64,000 nucleotides of DNA from Cellulosimicrobium cellulans (lineage in GTDB: Bacteria; Actinomycetota; Actinomycetes; Actinomycetales; Cellulomonadaceae): assembly GCF_007679345.1 (NCBI RefSeq), contig NZ_VEGH01000003.1, positions 248,001 to 312,000 on the forward strand, read 5' to 3'. The notes under the pieces are model-generated. The model did no database searches. It had not been told where the DNA came from and saw nothing but the letters and a program-made list of their open reading frames with translations. The translations under genes and the position numbers were made by a program. This document shows, in pieces, positions 9,839 to 18,267 of this stretch (position 1 is its first letter; the number at the start of each line of letters is the position of its first letter).

Positions 9839-10033
9839 TCACTGCCCGCCCTTCTGCACGAACCCGCGCACGAACTGCTCCGCGTTGGTCTCCAGGACGT
9901 CGTCGATCTCCTCGAGGAGGGCGTCGACCTCGGCGTCGCGCTGCTGCGCGGCCGCCGTGGCCTGCTCGACGTCGGGCCCGTCGACCGGCTCGTCGTCCTC
10001 GCGACGGTCCCGAGCGCGCTCCTGACCAGCCAT
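9839..10033 (-). CDS. pup: Prokaryotic ubiquitin-like protein Pup
   Basis: A 64-residue, mostly disordered tag protein. Its C-terminal part contains the helical region VDALLEEIDDVLETNAEQF that binds the coiled coil of Mpa/ARC. It ends in KGGQ, so the terminal Gln must be deamidated by Dop before ligation by PafA. The ATG at 10033 follows a good GGAGGTGG site. It leads the prcB-prcA-pafA cluster; dop is upstream with a 122-base gap holding a possible promoter. Confidence 0.96.
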   Translation of the reverse strand: MAGQERARDRREDDEPVDGPDVEQATAAAQQRDAEVDALLEEIDDVLETNAEQFVRGFVQKGGQ

Positions 10034-10097
10034 GTCCACCTCCGGCGGTAGTCGGGCACGGGCCGCGCGCGCTGGGCGTGCGACCCGCAGTGCCACC

Positions 10098-10103
10098 ACC
10101 CTA
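10098..10103 (-). promoter_or_regulatory. possible -10 of the pup-prcBA-pafA operon
   Basis: TAGGGT on the minus strand about 65 bases before pup. The same hexamer precedes dop (11789-11794) and arc (17130-17135). Confidence 0.35.
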
Positions 10104-10155
10104 GGCCCTGGTCGGCGCGCATTCCCGTGGGGCCGGGGCGCGTCGCCGCCCGGGG

Positions 10156-11781
10156 TCAGGAGCCGAGCGCGTCCAGCAGGCTGCCGACGTCCGGCGAGGA
10201 CTCGAGCAGGGCCTCGACGTGGGCCCGCGTGCCGCGCAGGGGGTCCCGCATGGGCACGCGCTGGAGGGTGGGCGCCCCGGGCACGTCGAAGACGACGGAG
10301 TCCCAGCTGGCCGCGGAGACGTGGGCGCCGAACCGGGCGATGGTCCGGCCGCGGAAGTAGGCGCGGGTGTCCTCCGGCGGGTCGGTGACGGCGGCGCGCA
10401 CGTCCTCGTCGGCGACGAGCCGCTCGACCGCGCCGGCCTCGACCAGCCGGTGGTAGAGGCCGCGCTCGGGCCGGACGTCGGACCACTGCAGGTCGACGGC
10501 GGCGAGGCGCGGGTGGTCCCAGTCCAGGTGGTCGCGGCGGCGCAGGCCCTCGAGGAGCCGCATCTTGGCGAGCCACTCGACCTCGCGGGCGCACGAGGCC
10601 GGGTCGGTGGCGAGCCGGTCGAGCAGGGAGCCCCACCGGGCGAGGACGTCGGCGGTCTGGGCGTCGGGGCCGTCCCCGCCGACGGCGGCGCGGCCGATCG
10701 CGGTCCGCACGGCGGCGAGGTACTCCTGCTGCACCTCGATCGCCGTGAGCAGCCGCCCGTCGGCCAGGTGCAGCTTCCGGGTGAGGGCGAGGTCGTGGCT
10801 GACGGCGTGCACCGAGCCGACCGGGTCGGCGAGGGCGAGACGGTCGAGGGTGCGGCCGAGATCGGCGGCGGAGCCGTCGGCGATGCGCTCGATGAGCCAC
10901 AGGACGAGCGAGGTGGTGCCGAGCTTGAGGTAGGTGGCCACCTCGAGCTGGTTGGCGTCGCCGATGATCACGTGCAGCCGGCGCCACTTGTCGGGGTCGG
11001 CGTGGGGCTCGTCGCGGGTGTTGACGATGGGGCGGCGCAGGGTGGTCTCGAGGCCGACCTCCGCCTCCATGTAGTCGGCGCGCTGGGAGAGCTGGAACCC
11101 GGCCTCCTCGCCGCGCTGGCCGATCCCGACGCGCCCGGCACCGGTGAACACCTGCCGGGTGACGAGGAACGGCGTGAGGCGCGCGGCCAGGTCGACGAAG
11201 GGCACGGACCTCTCGACGAGGAAGTTCTCGTGCGTGCCGTAGGTGGCGCCCTTGCCGTCGACGTTGTTCTTGTACAGCGCCACGTCGGGCAGGGCCGGGG
11301 TGGATGCCAGGGCCCGGACGGAGGCCAGCATGACGAGCTCCCCCGCGCGGTCCCACCGGACCGCGTCCAGGGGGTTGGTGACCTCGGGCGAGGAGTACTC
11401 CGGGTGCGCGTGGTCGACGTACAGCCGGGCGCCGTTGGTGAGGATGACGTTCGCGGCGCCCGGGTCCTCGTACTCCTCCACGAGCGACCGGGCCACCTCC
11501 TGCGGGCCGTCGGCGGGCGCGTCGCCGGACGGCGCGGGGCGCGCCGGGTCGTCCGTGAGCAGGGACGGGTGGGCCGCGGCCCGCTGGAGGTGGAAGCCCC
11601 GCGCGTCCTGCAGCGGGTCCTCGTCGTCGTAGTCCCAGCGGGCCTTGACCCGGCCGCCCTGGCGGGCCGCGGCGTGCACGGCCACCACGTGGCTGGACAG
11701 GAGCATCGGGTTGGCGGTCGGGCGGCCGGGCTGCAGCACGCCGTACTCGGTCTCGATCCCCATCACGCGGCGCACGGTCAC
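10156..11781 (-). CDS. dop: Deamidase/depupylase Dop
   Basis: Dop converts the C-terminal Gln of Pup to Glu and also removes Pup from tagged proteins. The 541-residue protein is a PafA paralogue: VTVRRVMGIETEYGV at the start, then TNGARLYVDHAHPEYSSPEV, LYKNNVDGKGATYGTHENFL, LSQRADYMEAE and [20 protein letters not shown]. An insertion of about 45 residues after VKARWDYDDEDPLQDARG corresponds to the Dop-loop that separates Dop from PafA. GTG 11781 was chosen because a TAGGGT hexamer lies 7 bases upstream, as in leaderless genes; GTG 11790 would lie almost at that hexamer. It is probably transcribed apart from pup. Confidence 0.96.
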   Translation of the reverse strand: MTVRRVMGIETEYGVLQPGRPTANPMLLSSHVVAVHAAARQGGRVKARWDYDDEDPLQDARGFHLQRAAAHPSLLTDDPARPAPSGDAPADGPQEVARSLVEEYEDPGAANVILTNGARLYVDHAHPEYSSPEVTNPLDAVRWDRAGELVMLASVRALASTPALPDVALYKNNVDGKGATYGTHENFLVERSVPFVDLAARLTPFLVTRQVFTGAGRVGIGQRGEEAGFQLSQRADYMEAEVGLETTLRRPIVNTRDEPHADPDKWRRLHVIIGDANQLEVATYLKLGTTSLVLWLIERIADGSAADLGRTLDRLALADPVGSVHAVSHDLALTRKLHLADGRLLTAIEVQQEYLAAVRTAIGRAAVGGDGPDAQTADVLARWGSLLDRLATDPASCAREVEWLAKMRLLEGLRRRDHLDWDHPRLAAVDLQWSDVRPERGLYHRLVEAGAVERLVADEDVRAAVTDPPEDTRAYFRGRTIARFGAHVSAASWDSVVFDVPGAPTLQRVPMRDPLRGTRAHVEALLESSPDVGSLLDALGS

Positions 11782-11788
11782 GCGGCCC

Positions 11789-11794
11789 ACCCTA
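11789..11794 (-). promoter_or_regulatory. -10 hexamer of leaderless dop
   Basis: TAGGGT, 7 bases before GTG 11781. Supports that start over GTG 11790. Confidence 0.45.
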
Positions 11795-11822
11795 TGTCGG
11801 GGTCGGTGGTCGGCGACCGCCG

Positions 11823-11884
11823 CGCGCGAATGGATCCCTCCGCCCCGACACGTCTGGGCGTGGTCGCGCGGAGGGATCCACTCG
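11823..11884. terminator. long hairpin downstream of beta-helix lipoprotein gene
   Basis: Arms 11823-11841 and 11866-11884 are 19 bases each and complementary except for one pair that would be G-U in RNA; the core is TGGATCCCTCCGC. The loop is 24 bases. It lies between the end of the lipoprotein gene and the dop promoter, so it may insulate dop from the module upstream. No T-tract. Confidence 0.5.
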
Positions 11885-11898
11885 CGGCCCCGATCGGG

Positions 11899-13737
11899 TC
11901 AGGCGTTGGCGCCCGGTCGGCCGGCGCCCTGGCCGCCGCCGCCCCCGCCCATCCCGGCGGTGTGCTCCCCCGCGGTGACGGTGATCACCTCGGTCGCGCC
12001 CGAGGCGTCGCCCGACGTCGTGTACCCGGCGACCGCGTCCCCGGACGCGGTGGCGCCCGCCACGACGGTGTACTGCTCCCCCGCCGTGAGGCCGGCGGCC
12101 GAGATCACGAGCGAGGTGATGTCCTTCGTCGGCGTGAAGGTCGCCACGACGGTGCCGTCGGCGTCGACCACGGCGAGGGTGGTGCCCGCTGCCTGCGCGG
12201 AGTCGAAGGTCGCGGACACCCAGTCCTGGCCGTCCGTGCCAGGGGCCGTGGCCATGCCGGAGGAACCCGCGGCGACGAGGGTGCCGCCGGTGACGGACGG
12301 GGTGCTGTCGGCGTCGATCGCGCCGTTGCCGTCGTCGGTCGGCCCGTTCACGACGACGGTGCCGCCGGACATGGTGAGCGTGCCGTTGGCGTCGAGGCCG
12401 TCGCCGCCCGCGTCGACCGCGAGGGTCCCGCCCGTGACGGTCAGGCCGGCGGTGCCGGCGGACCCGCCGTCGGGTCCGGCCCAGTCGCCCTGGGCGTCCT
12501 CGGTGGAGCCCGTGGCGCTGCTGGCCGCGTTGATGCCGTCGTCGGAGGCGACGACCGCGATGTCGCCGCCGGCGAGGGTGATCGCCTCGGCCTCCAGGCC
12601 CTCGTACGAGGTCAGCACGTCGACCGTGCCGCCGGTGACGTCGAGGGCCGCGTCGGCGTGCACCCCGTCGTCCCCGCTGGACAGGGTCAGGTCGCCGTCG
12701 GTGATCGACACGATGCCGTCGGAGTGCACGGCGTCGTCCGCGGACTCGACGGTGACCGTGCCGCCGCCGACGACGACGCTCGCGGAGCCCTTGACGCCCT
12801 TGGTCGAGGTCTCGTCGGTCGGATCGGTGCCGCTGCCGCCGCCCGCGGTGACGTCGAGTGTGCCGCCGGTGACCACGACGTCGGTCTCGGCGTCGACGCC
12901 GTCGCCGTCGGCCTCGACGGTCAGGTCGCCGCCGGAGACGACGACGAACCCCTCGGTCGCGTCGCCGTCGTCGTCCGCCGTCAGGCCGTCGCCCCCCGCG
13001 GTGACGTCGAGGGTGCCGCCGGAGACGACGAGGTAGTCCTTTCCGCGGATGCCGTCGTCCACGGCGTCGACGGTGATCTGCCCGGACTCGATCACCAGGC
13101 CGTCCTTCGACGTGATCCCGTCGTTCGCGTTGCCGGTGACGGTGAGGGCGCCGTCGCCGGTCATCGTGAGGTCGGTGGTGCTGAACAGGGCGGCGTTCGG
13201 CGCGTCCTCGGCGTCCGCGTCGGCGTACGCGGCGGCGTCGGTCAGCGCGTTGACCGAGCCGTCGGCGAGCTCGACCTCCGCCGACCCCGCGCTGCTGACC
13301 ACGAGGGCGGCGCCGGTCGACGAGGTGATGTCGGCGCCGTCGAGCACCAGGTGCACGACCGCGTCGCCGGCATCGACCACGACCCGGCCGTCGTCCAGGG
13401 TGCCGGTGATCGTGTAGATGCCACCGGCGGTGATCGTGACGACGGAGCCGTCGACGGTGACGCCGTCGGAGTCCGACGTGGCGGTGTCGCCGTCGAGGGT
13501 GATCGTGCCGCTCGCGGCGCCCGCGTCGGCGACCGCGTGCACGTCGGCGTTCGCGGCGAGCACCTCCTCGGCGGTGGCGCCGGCGGCGACGTCGGTGACG
13601 GTGGTGCTCGTCGAGCCGTCGGCGGAGGTGCCGGACGACCCTGAGCTGGTGTCGGCGAGGGCGTCGGCGGTGCAGCCGGCGAGGAGGAGGGACAGCAGGA
13701 CGGCGGGGACGGCGATGACGCGGCGGGGTCGGCGCAC
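11899..13737 (-). CDS. Cthe_2159-type beta-helix carbohydrate-binding lipoprotein
   Basis: A 612-residue secreted lipoprotein (lipobox LLLAGC, then TADALADTSSG). After a Ser/Thr-rich linker come many repeats of the type VSGGTLDVTAGGDGLTADD and VVTGGTLDVTAGGG, rich in Gly/Asp/Thr. This is the pattern of the parallel beta-helix family founded on Clostridium thermocellum Cthe_2159, reported to bind cellulose and acidic polysaccharide. The protein ends with a Gly-rich tail (MGGGGGGQGAGRPGANA). Start GTG 13737 has AAGGAG about 7 bases upstream. It belongs with the VTC and DUF4956 genes just upstream; this trio recurs in bacteria. It is low in Cys and aromatic residues. Substrate unknown. Confidence 0.8.
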   Translation of the reverse strand: MRRPRRVIAVPAVLLSLLLAGCTADALADTSSGSSGTSADGSTSTTVTDVAAGATAEEVLAANADVHAVADAGAASGTITLDGDTATSDSDGVTVDGSVVTITAGGIYTITGTLDDGRVVVDAGDAVVHLVLDGADITSSTGAALVVSSAGSAEVELADGSVNALTDAAAYADADAEDAPNAALFSTTDLTMTGDGALTVTGNANDGITSKDGLVIESGQITVDAVDDGIRGKDYLVVSGGTLDVTAGGDGLTADDDGDATEGFVVVSGGDLTVEADGDGVDAETDVVVTGGTLDVTAGGGSGTDPTDETSTKGVKGSASVVVGGGTVTVESADDAVHSDGIVSITDGDLTLSSGDDGVHADAALDVTGGTVDVLTSYEGLEAEAITLAGGDIAVVASDDGINAASSATGSTEDAQGDWAGPDGGSAGTAGLTVTGGTLAVDAGGDGLDANGTLTMSGGTVVVNGPTDDGNGAIDADSTPSVTGGTLVAAGSSGMATAPGTDGQDWVSATFDSAQAAGTTLAVVDADGTVVATFTPTKDITSLVISAAGLTAGEQYTVVAGATASGDAVAGYTTSGDASGATEVITVTAGEHTAGMGGGGGGQGAGRPGANA

Positions 13738-13820
13738 GGTGGGCTCCTTCGTGGGGTCGGGGTGGCGCGGCGGGGGTCGTGGGTCGCGCGGGGTGGGCCC
13801 GCGGGGTCGGCGCGGGGGGG

Positions 13821-14609
13821 TCAGGCGGCGAGCGAGCGGCGCAGGGTGCGCCGCCACGGCCGGCCGCCGAGGGCGGGGTCGAGGACGACCAGCCCGGTGG
13901 CGTACTTGGAGATGCGGCTCGGCCGGTGGCCGAGGGACCACAGGGCGCGGTCGGCGGCGGACGCGCCGCCGACGCTCTTGGTCTCGACGACGGCGTGCCC
14001 GGGCAGGGCCGCGGCGGAGCGCGCCCCGAGCCACTCGAGCCCGGTGTCGACGGTGAGCCTCGCGCCGTCCGGGAGGTGCAGGGTCCGGCGGCGGTACTGG
14101 GTGGTGAGCGTCGGCGCGAGCAGGGGCTCGGCCCCGGAGCGCGGGTCCGGGAGGGCGACGCCGTGGGCCGCCAGGGTGTCGACGACGAACCCGAGCGCGT
14201 CGTCCACCTCGTCCCGGGCGCGGACGTCGTGCTCCCGCCGGTCCTTGACGGTGGTGCCGCGCGGGCCGCGGGTCTTCACCTCCAGCCAGCAGCCGCCGGT
14301 GTCGGTGTAGGTGCGGGTCCGGACCTTGTACCGGCGACGCCGGCGGCCCGCGGCGAGGTGGAACGCGTCGAGGTCCGGGGTGTCGAAGTACACGGACTCG
14401 TACCCGAAGCCGTCCCGGCCGTCGATGACCAGGCGGCGGGTGCCGTCCGGGAGGGCCGCCACCAGGTCATGCAGGGCGTCGAGCGGGAGGACGTACTTGC
14501 GGTCGACCCGGGTCTGCAGCGCGGCCGTGGCCTGGAGCTCGTCGAGGCCGACCGCGGGCAGGTGCGCGAGGCCGGCGAGGTGCGGCGCGGCGGGGCCGGC
14601 GGCGGTCAC
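13821..14609 (-). CDS. VTC-domain (polyphosphate polymerase-like) protein
   Basis: A 262-residue protein with the triphosphate-tunnel VTC fold. The basic and acidic tunnel residues are visible: RVDRKYVLP (residues 34-42), YESVYFDTPD (70-79), YKVRTRTYTDTG (94-105), CWLEVKTRGPRG (107-118), VVETKS (about 211-216) and ISKYATG. In yeast Vtc4 this domain makes polyphosphate from ATP; bacterial homologues are usually annotated as polyphosphate polymerase domain proteins without proof. The GTG start overlaps the DUF4956 stop as GTGA, so the two are translationally coupled. No membrane segment, so it likely works at the membrane through DUF4956. Confidence 0.82.
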   Translation of the reverse strand: MTAAGPAAPHLAGLAHLPAVGLDELQATAALQTRVDRKYVLPLDALHDLVAALPDGTRRLVIDGRDGFGYESVYFDTPDLDAFHLAAGRRRRRYKVRTRTYTDTGGCWLEVKTRGPRGTTVKDRREHDVRARDEVDDALGFVVDTLAAHGVALPDPRSGAEPLLAPTLTTQYRRRTLHLPDGARLTVDTGLEWLGARSAAALPGHAVVETKSVGGASAADRALWSLGHRPSRISKYATGLVVLDPALGGRPWRRTLRRSLAA

Positions 14610-15301
14610 CGGGCGATCCCGGACAGGGTCGGGGCGGACTCCGCCGCCGGGGCGGGCGCGGCGTGCGTGGCCGGCGCGGAGTGCGCGACATGCGTGGCCG
14701 GCGCGGTGGCGGTCGACGGCGCCGGGCGGCGCGACCCGGCCGAGCCCCGCGACCCCGCCGGCGGCGCGGCGTACCGCACGTCCACGACGGTGGTGTCGTC
14801 GACGAGGTCCAGCCGCTGCAAGGTCGCGCCGTGCACCCGGGCGCCGAGCAGCTGCTCGAGGTGCGCGACGAGCGCGGCGTGGTCGCCGAAGGCGCGGTCG
14901 ACCACGACGACCTGCTGCCGGTACCCGCGCAGCAGCCGCGGGTGGTCGCCGAGGTACAGGGCCGCGAGGACCATCGCCATGAGCGCGAGGGCCAGCGCGC
15001 CGAGCGACGAGCCGAGCCCGCCGATGAGCCCCAGCGCCAGGGCCGCGAAGTAGTACGCCACCTCGCGCTGGTCGATCTCGGACGACCGCAGCCGGATGAT
15101 CGACAGCACGCCGAACAGGCCCAGGCCGAGGCCCGCGCCGACCGTGCTGGTCGACAGGGCGCCCGCGACGGCCAGGACGCCGACGTTGACGCCGAGGAAC
15201 GCGACGACGAGGTCGCGCCGGCGGTGCCGGGGGAAGTACAGGGCGAAGGTCAGGACGGCGATCGCGACGAGATCGGCGGCGAACAGGACGGGGGCAGGCA
15301 T
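14606..15301 (-). CDS. DUF4956 membrane protein
   Basis: A 231-residue protein with about four membrane helices in residues 1-115 (for example LVAIAVLTFALYF, LVVAFLGVNVGVLAVAG and FAALALGLIGGLG) and a conserved loop FGVLSIIRLRSSEIDQREVAYYF typical of DUF4956. The C-terminal cytoplasmic domain ends in an Ala/Pro/Thr-rich tail. ATG 15301 follows GAGGTG; GTG 15307 is also possible. DUF4956 and VTC genes are commonly paired, and here overlap by four bases. Likely membrane platform of the VTC enzyme (inference). Confidence 0.8.
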   Translation of the reverse strand: MPAPVLFAADLVAIAVLTFALYFPRHRRRDLVVAFLGVNVGVLAVAGALSTSTVGAGLGLGLFGVLSIIRLRSSEIDQREVAYYFAALALGLIGGLGSSLGALALALMAMVLAALYLGDHPRLLRGYRQQVVVVDRAFGDHAALVAHLEQLLGARVHGATLQRLDLVDDTTVVDVRYAAPPAGSRGSAGSRRPAPSTATAPATHVAHSAPATHAAPAPAAESAPTLSGIAR

Positions 15302-15387
15302 GGGCACCTCGCGGGTCGGGGATGGACGCCCGGCGAACCGGGGACGACCATCGAGCCGCGCGGCGCTGTGCGGTCCCTGTGCACGAG

Positions 15388-15421
15388 CAGGGCCCGCCGT
15401 CTGAGTCGACGGCGGGCCCTG
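15388..15421. terminator. strong hairpin after arc
   Basis: Perfect 14-base arms 15388-15401 and 15408-15421 (CAGGGCCCGCCGTC and complement) with a 6-base loop. It lies 23 bases past the arc stop and ahead of the DUF4956 gene, so it separates arc from the VTC module. Confidence 0.75.
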
Positions 15422-15443
15422 GTCGGCGGGTGGGACCGGACCG

Positions 15444-17072
15444 CTACAGGTACTGCCCCGTGCTCTGCACGTTCTCGATCCGGCGCGAGGCCTCCTCGCC
15501 CTTCTTGTCCTGGACGATCGTGCGGATGAACACGATGCGCTCCCCCTTCTTGCCGGAGATGCGCGCCCAGTCGTCGGGGTTGGTCGTGTTCGGCAGGTCC
15601 TCGTTCTCCTTGAACTCGTCGACGCACGCCGTGAGGACGTGCTCGACGCGCAGGCCGCGCTGGCCCGTCGCGAGGAGGTCCTTGATCGCCGACTTCTTCG
15701 CGCGGTCGACGACGTTCTGGATCATCGCGCCGGAGTTGAAGTCCTTGAAGTACAGGACCTCCTTGTCGCCGCTGGCGTAGGTGACCTCGAGGAACCGGTT
15801 CTCCTCGTTCTCGGAGTACATCCGCTCGACGGCGCGGGCGATCATCGCGTCGACGGCCGCGGCGGTGGAGCCGTGGTGCTCGGCGAGGTCGTCGGCGTGG
15901 ATCGGCAGGTCCGGGGTGAGGTACTTGGCGAAGATCTCGCGGGCGCCCTCGGCGTCGGGGCGCTCGATCTTGATCTTCACGTCGAGCCGCCCGGGACGCA
16001 GGATGGCCGGGTCGATCATGTCCTCGCGGTTGGAGGCGCCGATGACGATGACGTTCTCCAGCCGCTCGACGCCGTCGATCTCGGCGAGGAGCTGCGGGAC
16101 GATCGTGGTCTCGACGTCGCTGGACACGCCGGTGCCGCGGGTGCGGAACAGCGACTCCATCTCGTCGAAGAACACGACGACGGGGTGCCCCTGGGACGCC
16201 TTCTCGCGGGCGCGGGCGAAGATCAGCCGGATGTGCCGCTCGGTCTCCCCCACGTACTTGTTGAGCAGCTCGGGGCCCTTGACGTTGAGGAAGTACGACT
16301 TGGCCTCGGCCACCTCCTCACCGCGGGCGCGGGCGGAGGTCGCCGCGAGCGAGTGCGCGACCGCCTTCGCGATGAGCGTCTTGCCGCACCCGGGCGGGCC
16401 GTAGAGCAGGACGCCCTTCGGCGGCTTCAGGCCGTGCTCCCGGAACAGGTCCGGGTGCAGGAACGGCAGCTCGACGGCGTCGCGGATCTGCTCGATCTGC
16501 GGGCCGAGGCCGCCGATGTCGGCGTAGTCGATGTCCGGGACCTCCTCGAGCACGAGGTCCTCGACCTCGGCCCGCGGGACCCGCTCGAACACGAAGCCGC
16601 TGCGGGCCTCGACGGTGAGGGCGTCGCCGACGCGGACGGAGCCGTCCAGGACCTGGCCGGCGAGCCGCACGACGCGCTCCTCGTCGCCCCGCCCGACGAC
16701 GAGCGCGCGCTCGCGCCCGATGAGCTCCTTGACCGTCACCAGCTCGCCGACCTGCTCGTAGCCGCCGGCCTCCACCACCGTGAGCGCCTCGTTGAGCATG
16801 ACCTCCTGGCCCGGCCGCAGCCGGTGGACGTCGATGGCGGGGCTGGCGCCCACGTGCATCTTGCGGCCCGAGGACACCACGTCGACCGTGCCGTCCTCGC
16901 GCGCGGTGAGGAACGTCGCGAACGTGCCCGGGGGCTTGGCGAGGTCGTCGATCTGGCGCTTGAGCTCGATGATCTGGTCGCGCGCGGCCACGAGCGCGTC
17001 GGACATGCGCTCGTTCTTGGCGGCCAGGAGCGCGAGCTCGCGCTGCAGGTCGCGTGCTGTCGGTTCCGTCAT
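15444..17072 (-). CDS. arc: Proteasome-associated AAA ATPase (ARC/Mpa)
   Basis: Hexameric unfoldase that recognises Pup through its N-terminal coiled coils, unfolds pupylated proteins and threads them into the 20S proteasome. The 542-residue protein has a coiled coil at residues 4-46 ([19 protein letters not shown]), tandem OB folds to about 180, and an AAA module with Walker A GPPGCGKT (225-232) and Walker B FFDE (301-304). Second-region signals include [19 protein letters not shown]. The C-terminus STGQYL carries the QYL motif that docks on the proteasome alpha ring. ATG 17072 has GGAGGTACC upstream. Known as mpa in mycobacteria and arc elsewhere. Confidence 0.97.
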   Translation of the reverse strand: MTEPTARDLQRELALLAAKNERMSDALVAARDQIIELKRQIDDLAKPPGTFATFLTAREDGTVDVVSSGRKMHVGASPAIDVHRLRPGQEVMLNEALTVVEAGGYEQVGELVTVKELIGRERALVVGRGDEERVVRLAGQVLDGSVRVGDALTVEARSGFVFERVPRAEVEDLVLEEVPDIDYADIGGLGPQIEQIRDAVELPFLHPDLFREHGLKPPKGVLLYGPPGCGKTLIAKAVAHSLAATSARARGEEVAEAKSYFLNVKGPELLNKYVGETERHIRLIFARAREKASQGHPVVVFFDEMESLFRTRGTGVSSDVETTIVPQLLAEIDGVERLENVIVIGASNREDMIDPAILRPGRLDVKIKIERPDAEGAREIFAKYLTPDLPIHADDLAEHHGSTAAAVDAMIARAVERMYSENEENRFLEVTYASGDKEVLYFKDFNSGAMIQNVVDRAKKSAIKDLLATGQRGLRVEHVLTACVDEFKENEDLPNTTNPDDWARISGKKGERIVFIRTIVQDKKGEEASRRIENVQSTGQYL

Positions 17073-17129
17073 CGCCGGTACCTCCGATCGCGGGTCGACC
17101 TCACGGCGCTGTGGGGCTGTCGTGGGGAG

Positions 17130-17135
17130 ACCCTA
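17130..17135 (-). promoter_or_regulatory. possible -10 of arc
   Basis: TAGGGT within GTGGTTAGGGTCTCC on the minus strand, about 57 bases before the ATG. Same hexamer as upstream of dop and pup. Confidence 0.3.
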
Positions 17136-17152
17136 ACCACACGTGTCAATCG

Positions 17153-17177
17153 GAGCCGCGGCGCCTCGCCGCGGCTC
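17153..17177. terminator. hairpin between trmI and arc
   Basis: Perfect 11-base arms (GAGCCGCGGCG and complement) with loop CCT, 9 bases past the trmI stop on the minus strand. Confidence 0.65.
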
Positions 17178-17185
17178 GTGCGGGC

Positions 17186-18256
17186 TCAGTCGGCCTCGGG
17201 CGCCTGGCCGACGTCGCGGCGCACCTTGCGCACCTTCTTGTCCGAGACCGCGCGCTCGCCGAGGGCCTCGGGGGTCCACTCGGCGTCGGGCACCTCCTGG
17301 AAGGACCTGCTGGTCACGACGTCGCCGACCTCGTCGACGAGCGCGGCCTCGCCCGGCTGGGAGCCCTTGGCGGGGCGGCGCTTGCGCAGCGGCGGCAGGA
17401 CGCCGTCGGCGAGCCGGCGGGTGGTGAGCAGGAAGCCGGTGTGGCCGATCATCCGGTGCTGCGGGCGGACGGCGAGCCCCTCGAGGTGCCAGCCGCGGAC
17501 CATGGACTCCCACGCCTGCGGCTCGGTGTACCGGCCGTCGGCGCGCACGTCCTCGGCGAGCCGGGAGAGCTGGGTCGCGGTGGCGACGTAGGCGATGAGC
17601 ACACCGCCCGGGGCGAGGGCGGTGGCGACGGCGTCGAGGTTCTCCCAGGGCGCGAGCATGTCGAGGACGACGCGGTCGACCTCCCCCGGCGCCTCGGCGA
17701 GGGGCAGCACGTCGGACAGGTCGCCGACGGACAGCCGCCACGCGGGGTGCGGGCCGCCGAAGAACGTCTCGACGTTGCCGCGGGCGATGGCGGCGAAGTC
17801 CTCGCGGCGCTCGATGGAGTGCAGCCGGCCGCCGTCGCCGACCGCGCGCAGCAGCGACATCGTGAGCGCGCCGGAGCCGACGCCGGCCTCGACCACGCGG
17901 GCGCCCGGGTAGATGTCCGCCATCGCGACGATCTGGCCGGCGTCCTTCGGGTAGACCACCGCCGCGCCGCGCGGCATCGAGAGCGTGTAGTCGCTGAGCA
18001 GCGGGCGCAGGGCGAGGTACTCGACGCCGCCGGAGCTCGTCACCGTCGTGCCCTCGGGAGCGCCGATGAGCTCCTCGTGCCGGAAGTAGCCCTTGTGCGT
18101 GTGGAAGGTGGCGCCCGGCGCGAGGGTGATGGTGTGCAGCCGCCCGCGGGGGTCGGTCAGCTGGACGCGCTCCCCCACCCGCAGCAGGCCGCGGCGCTGG
18201 TCGGCGCCCGTCGGCGTGGGGGCGGCGGGCTCGGGCGCGGGGGTCTGCTCGGTCAC
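17186..18256 (-). CDS. trmI: tRNA (adenine-58-N1)-methyltransferase TrmI
   Basis: Methylates N1 of adenine 58 in the T-loop of tRNAs using S-adenosylmethionine. The 356-residue protein has the N-terminal beta domain, then GYFRHEELIGAPEG, YTLSMPRGAAVVYPKDAGQI and the SAM-binding motif VVEAGVGSGALTMSLLRAVG. The catalytic-region DMLAPWEN and LIAYVATATQ segments complete the family pattern. The C-terminal extension after about residue 290 is charged and less conserved. Start GTG 18256 gives VTEQTPAPEP; a TAGGAT hexamer lies 8 bases upstream. In mycobacteria the orthologue (Rv2118c) also neighbours the proteasome genes. Confidence 0.95.
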   Translation of the reverse strand: MTEQTPAPEPAAPTPTGADQRRGLLRVGERVQLTDPRGRLHTITLAPGATFHTHKGYFRHEELIGAPEGTTVTSSGGVEYLALRPLLSDYTLSMPRGAAVVYPKDAGQIVAMADIYPGARVVEAGVGSGALTMSLLRAVGDGGRLHSIERREDFAAIARGNVETFFGGPHPAWRLSVGDLSDVLPLAEAPGEVDRVVLDMLAPWENLDAVATALAPGGVLIAYVATATQLSRLAEDVRADGRYTEPQAWESMVRGWHLEGLAVRPQHRMIGHTGFLLTTRRLADGVLPPLRKRRPAKGSQPGEAALVDEVGDVVTSRSFQEVPDAEWTPEALGERAVSDKKVRKVRRDVGQAPEAD

Positions 18257-18267
18257 GGGGGTCGATC

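Noticed and set aside
10219..13644. An 1141-codon plus-strand open frame over dop and the beta-helix gene
   Set aside because: Antisense to two well-supported genes; no recognisable domain and extreme Gly/Arg/Val bias.
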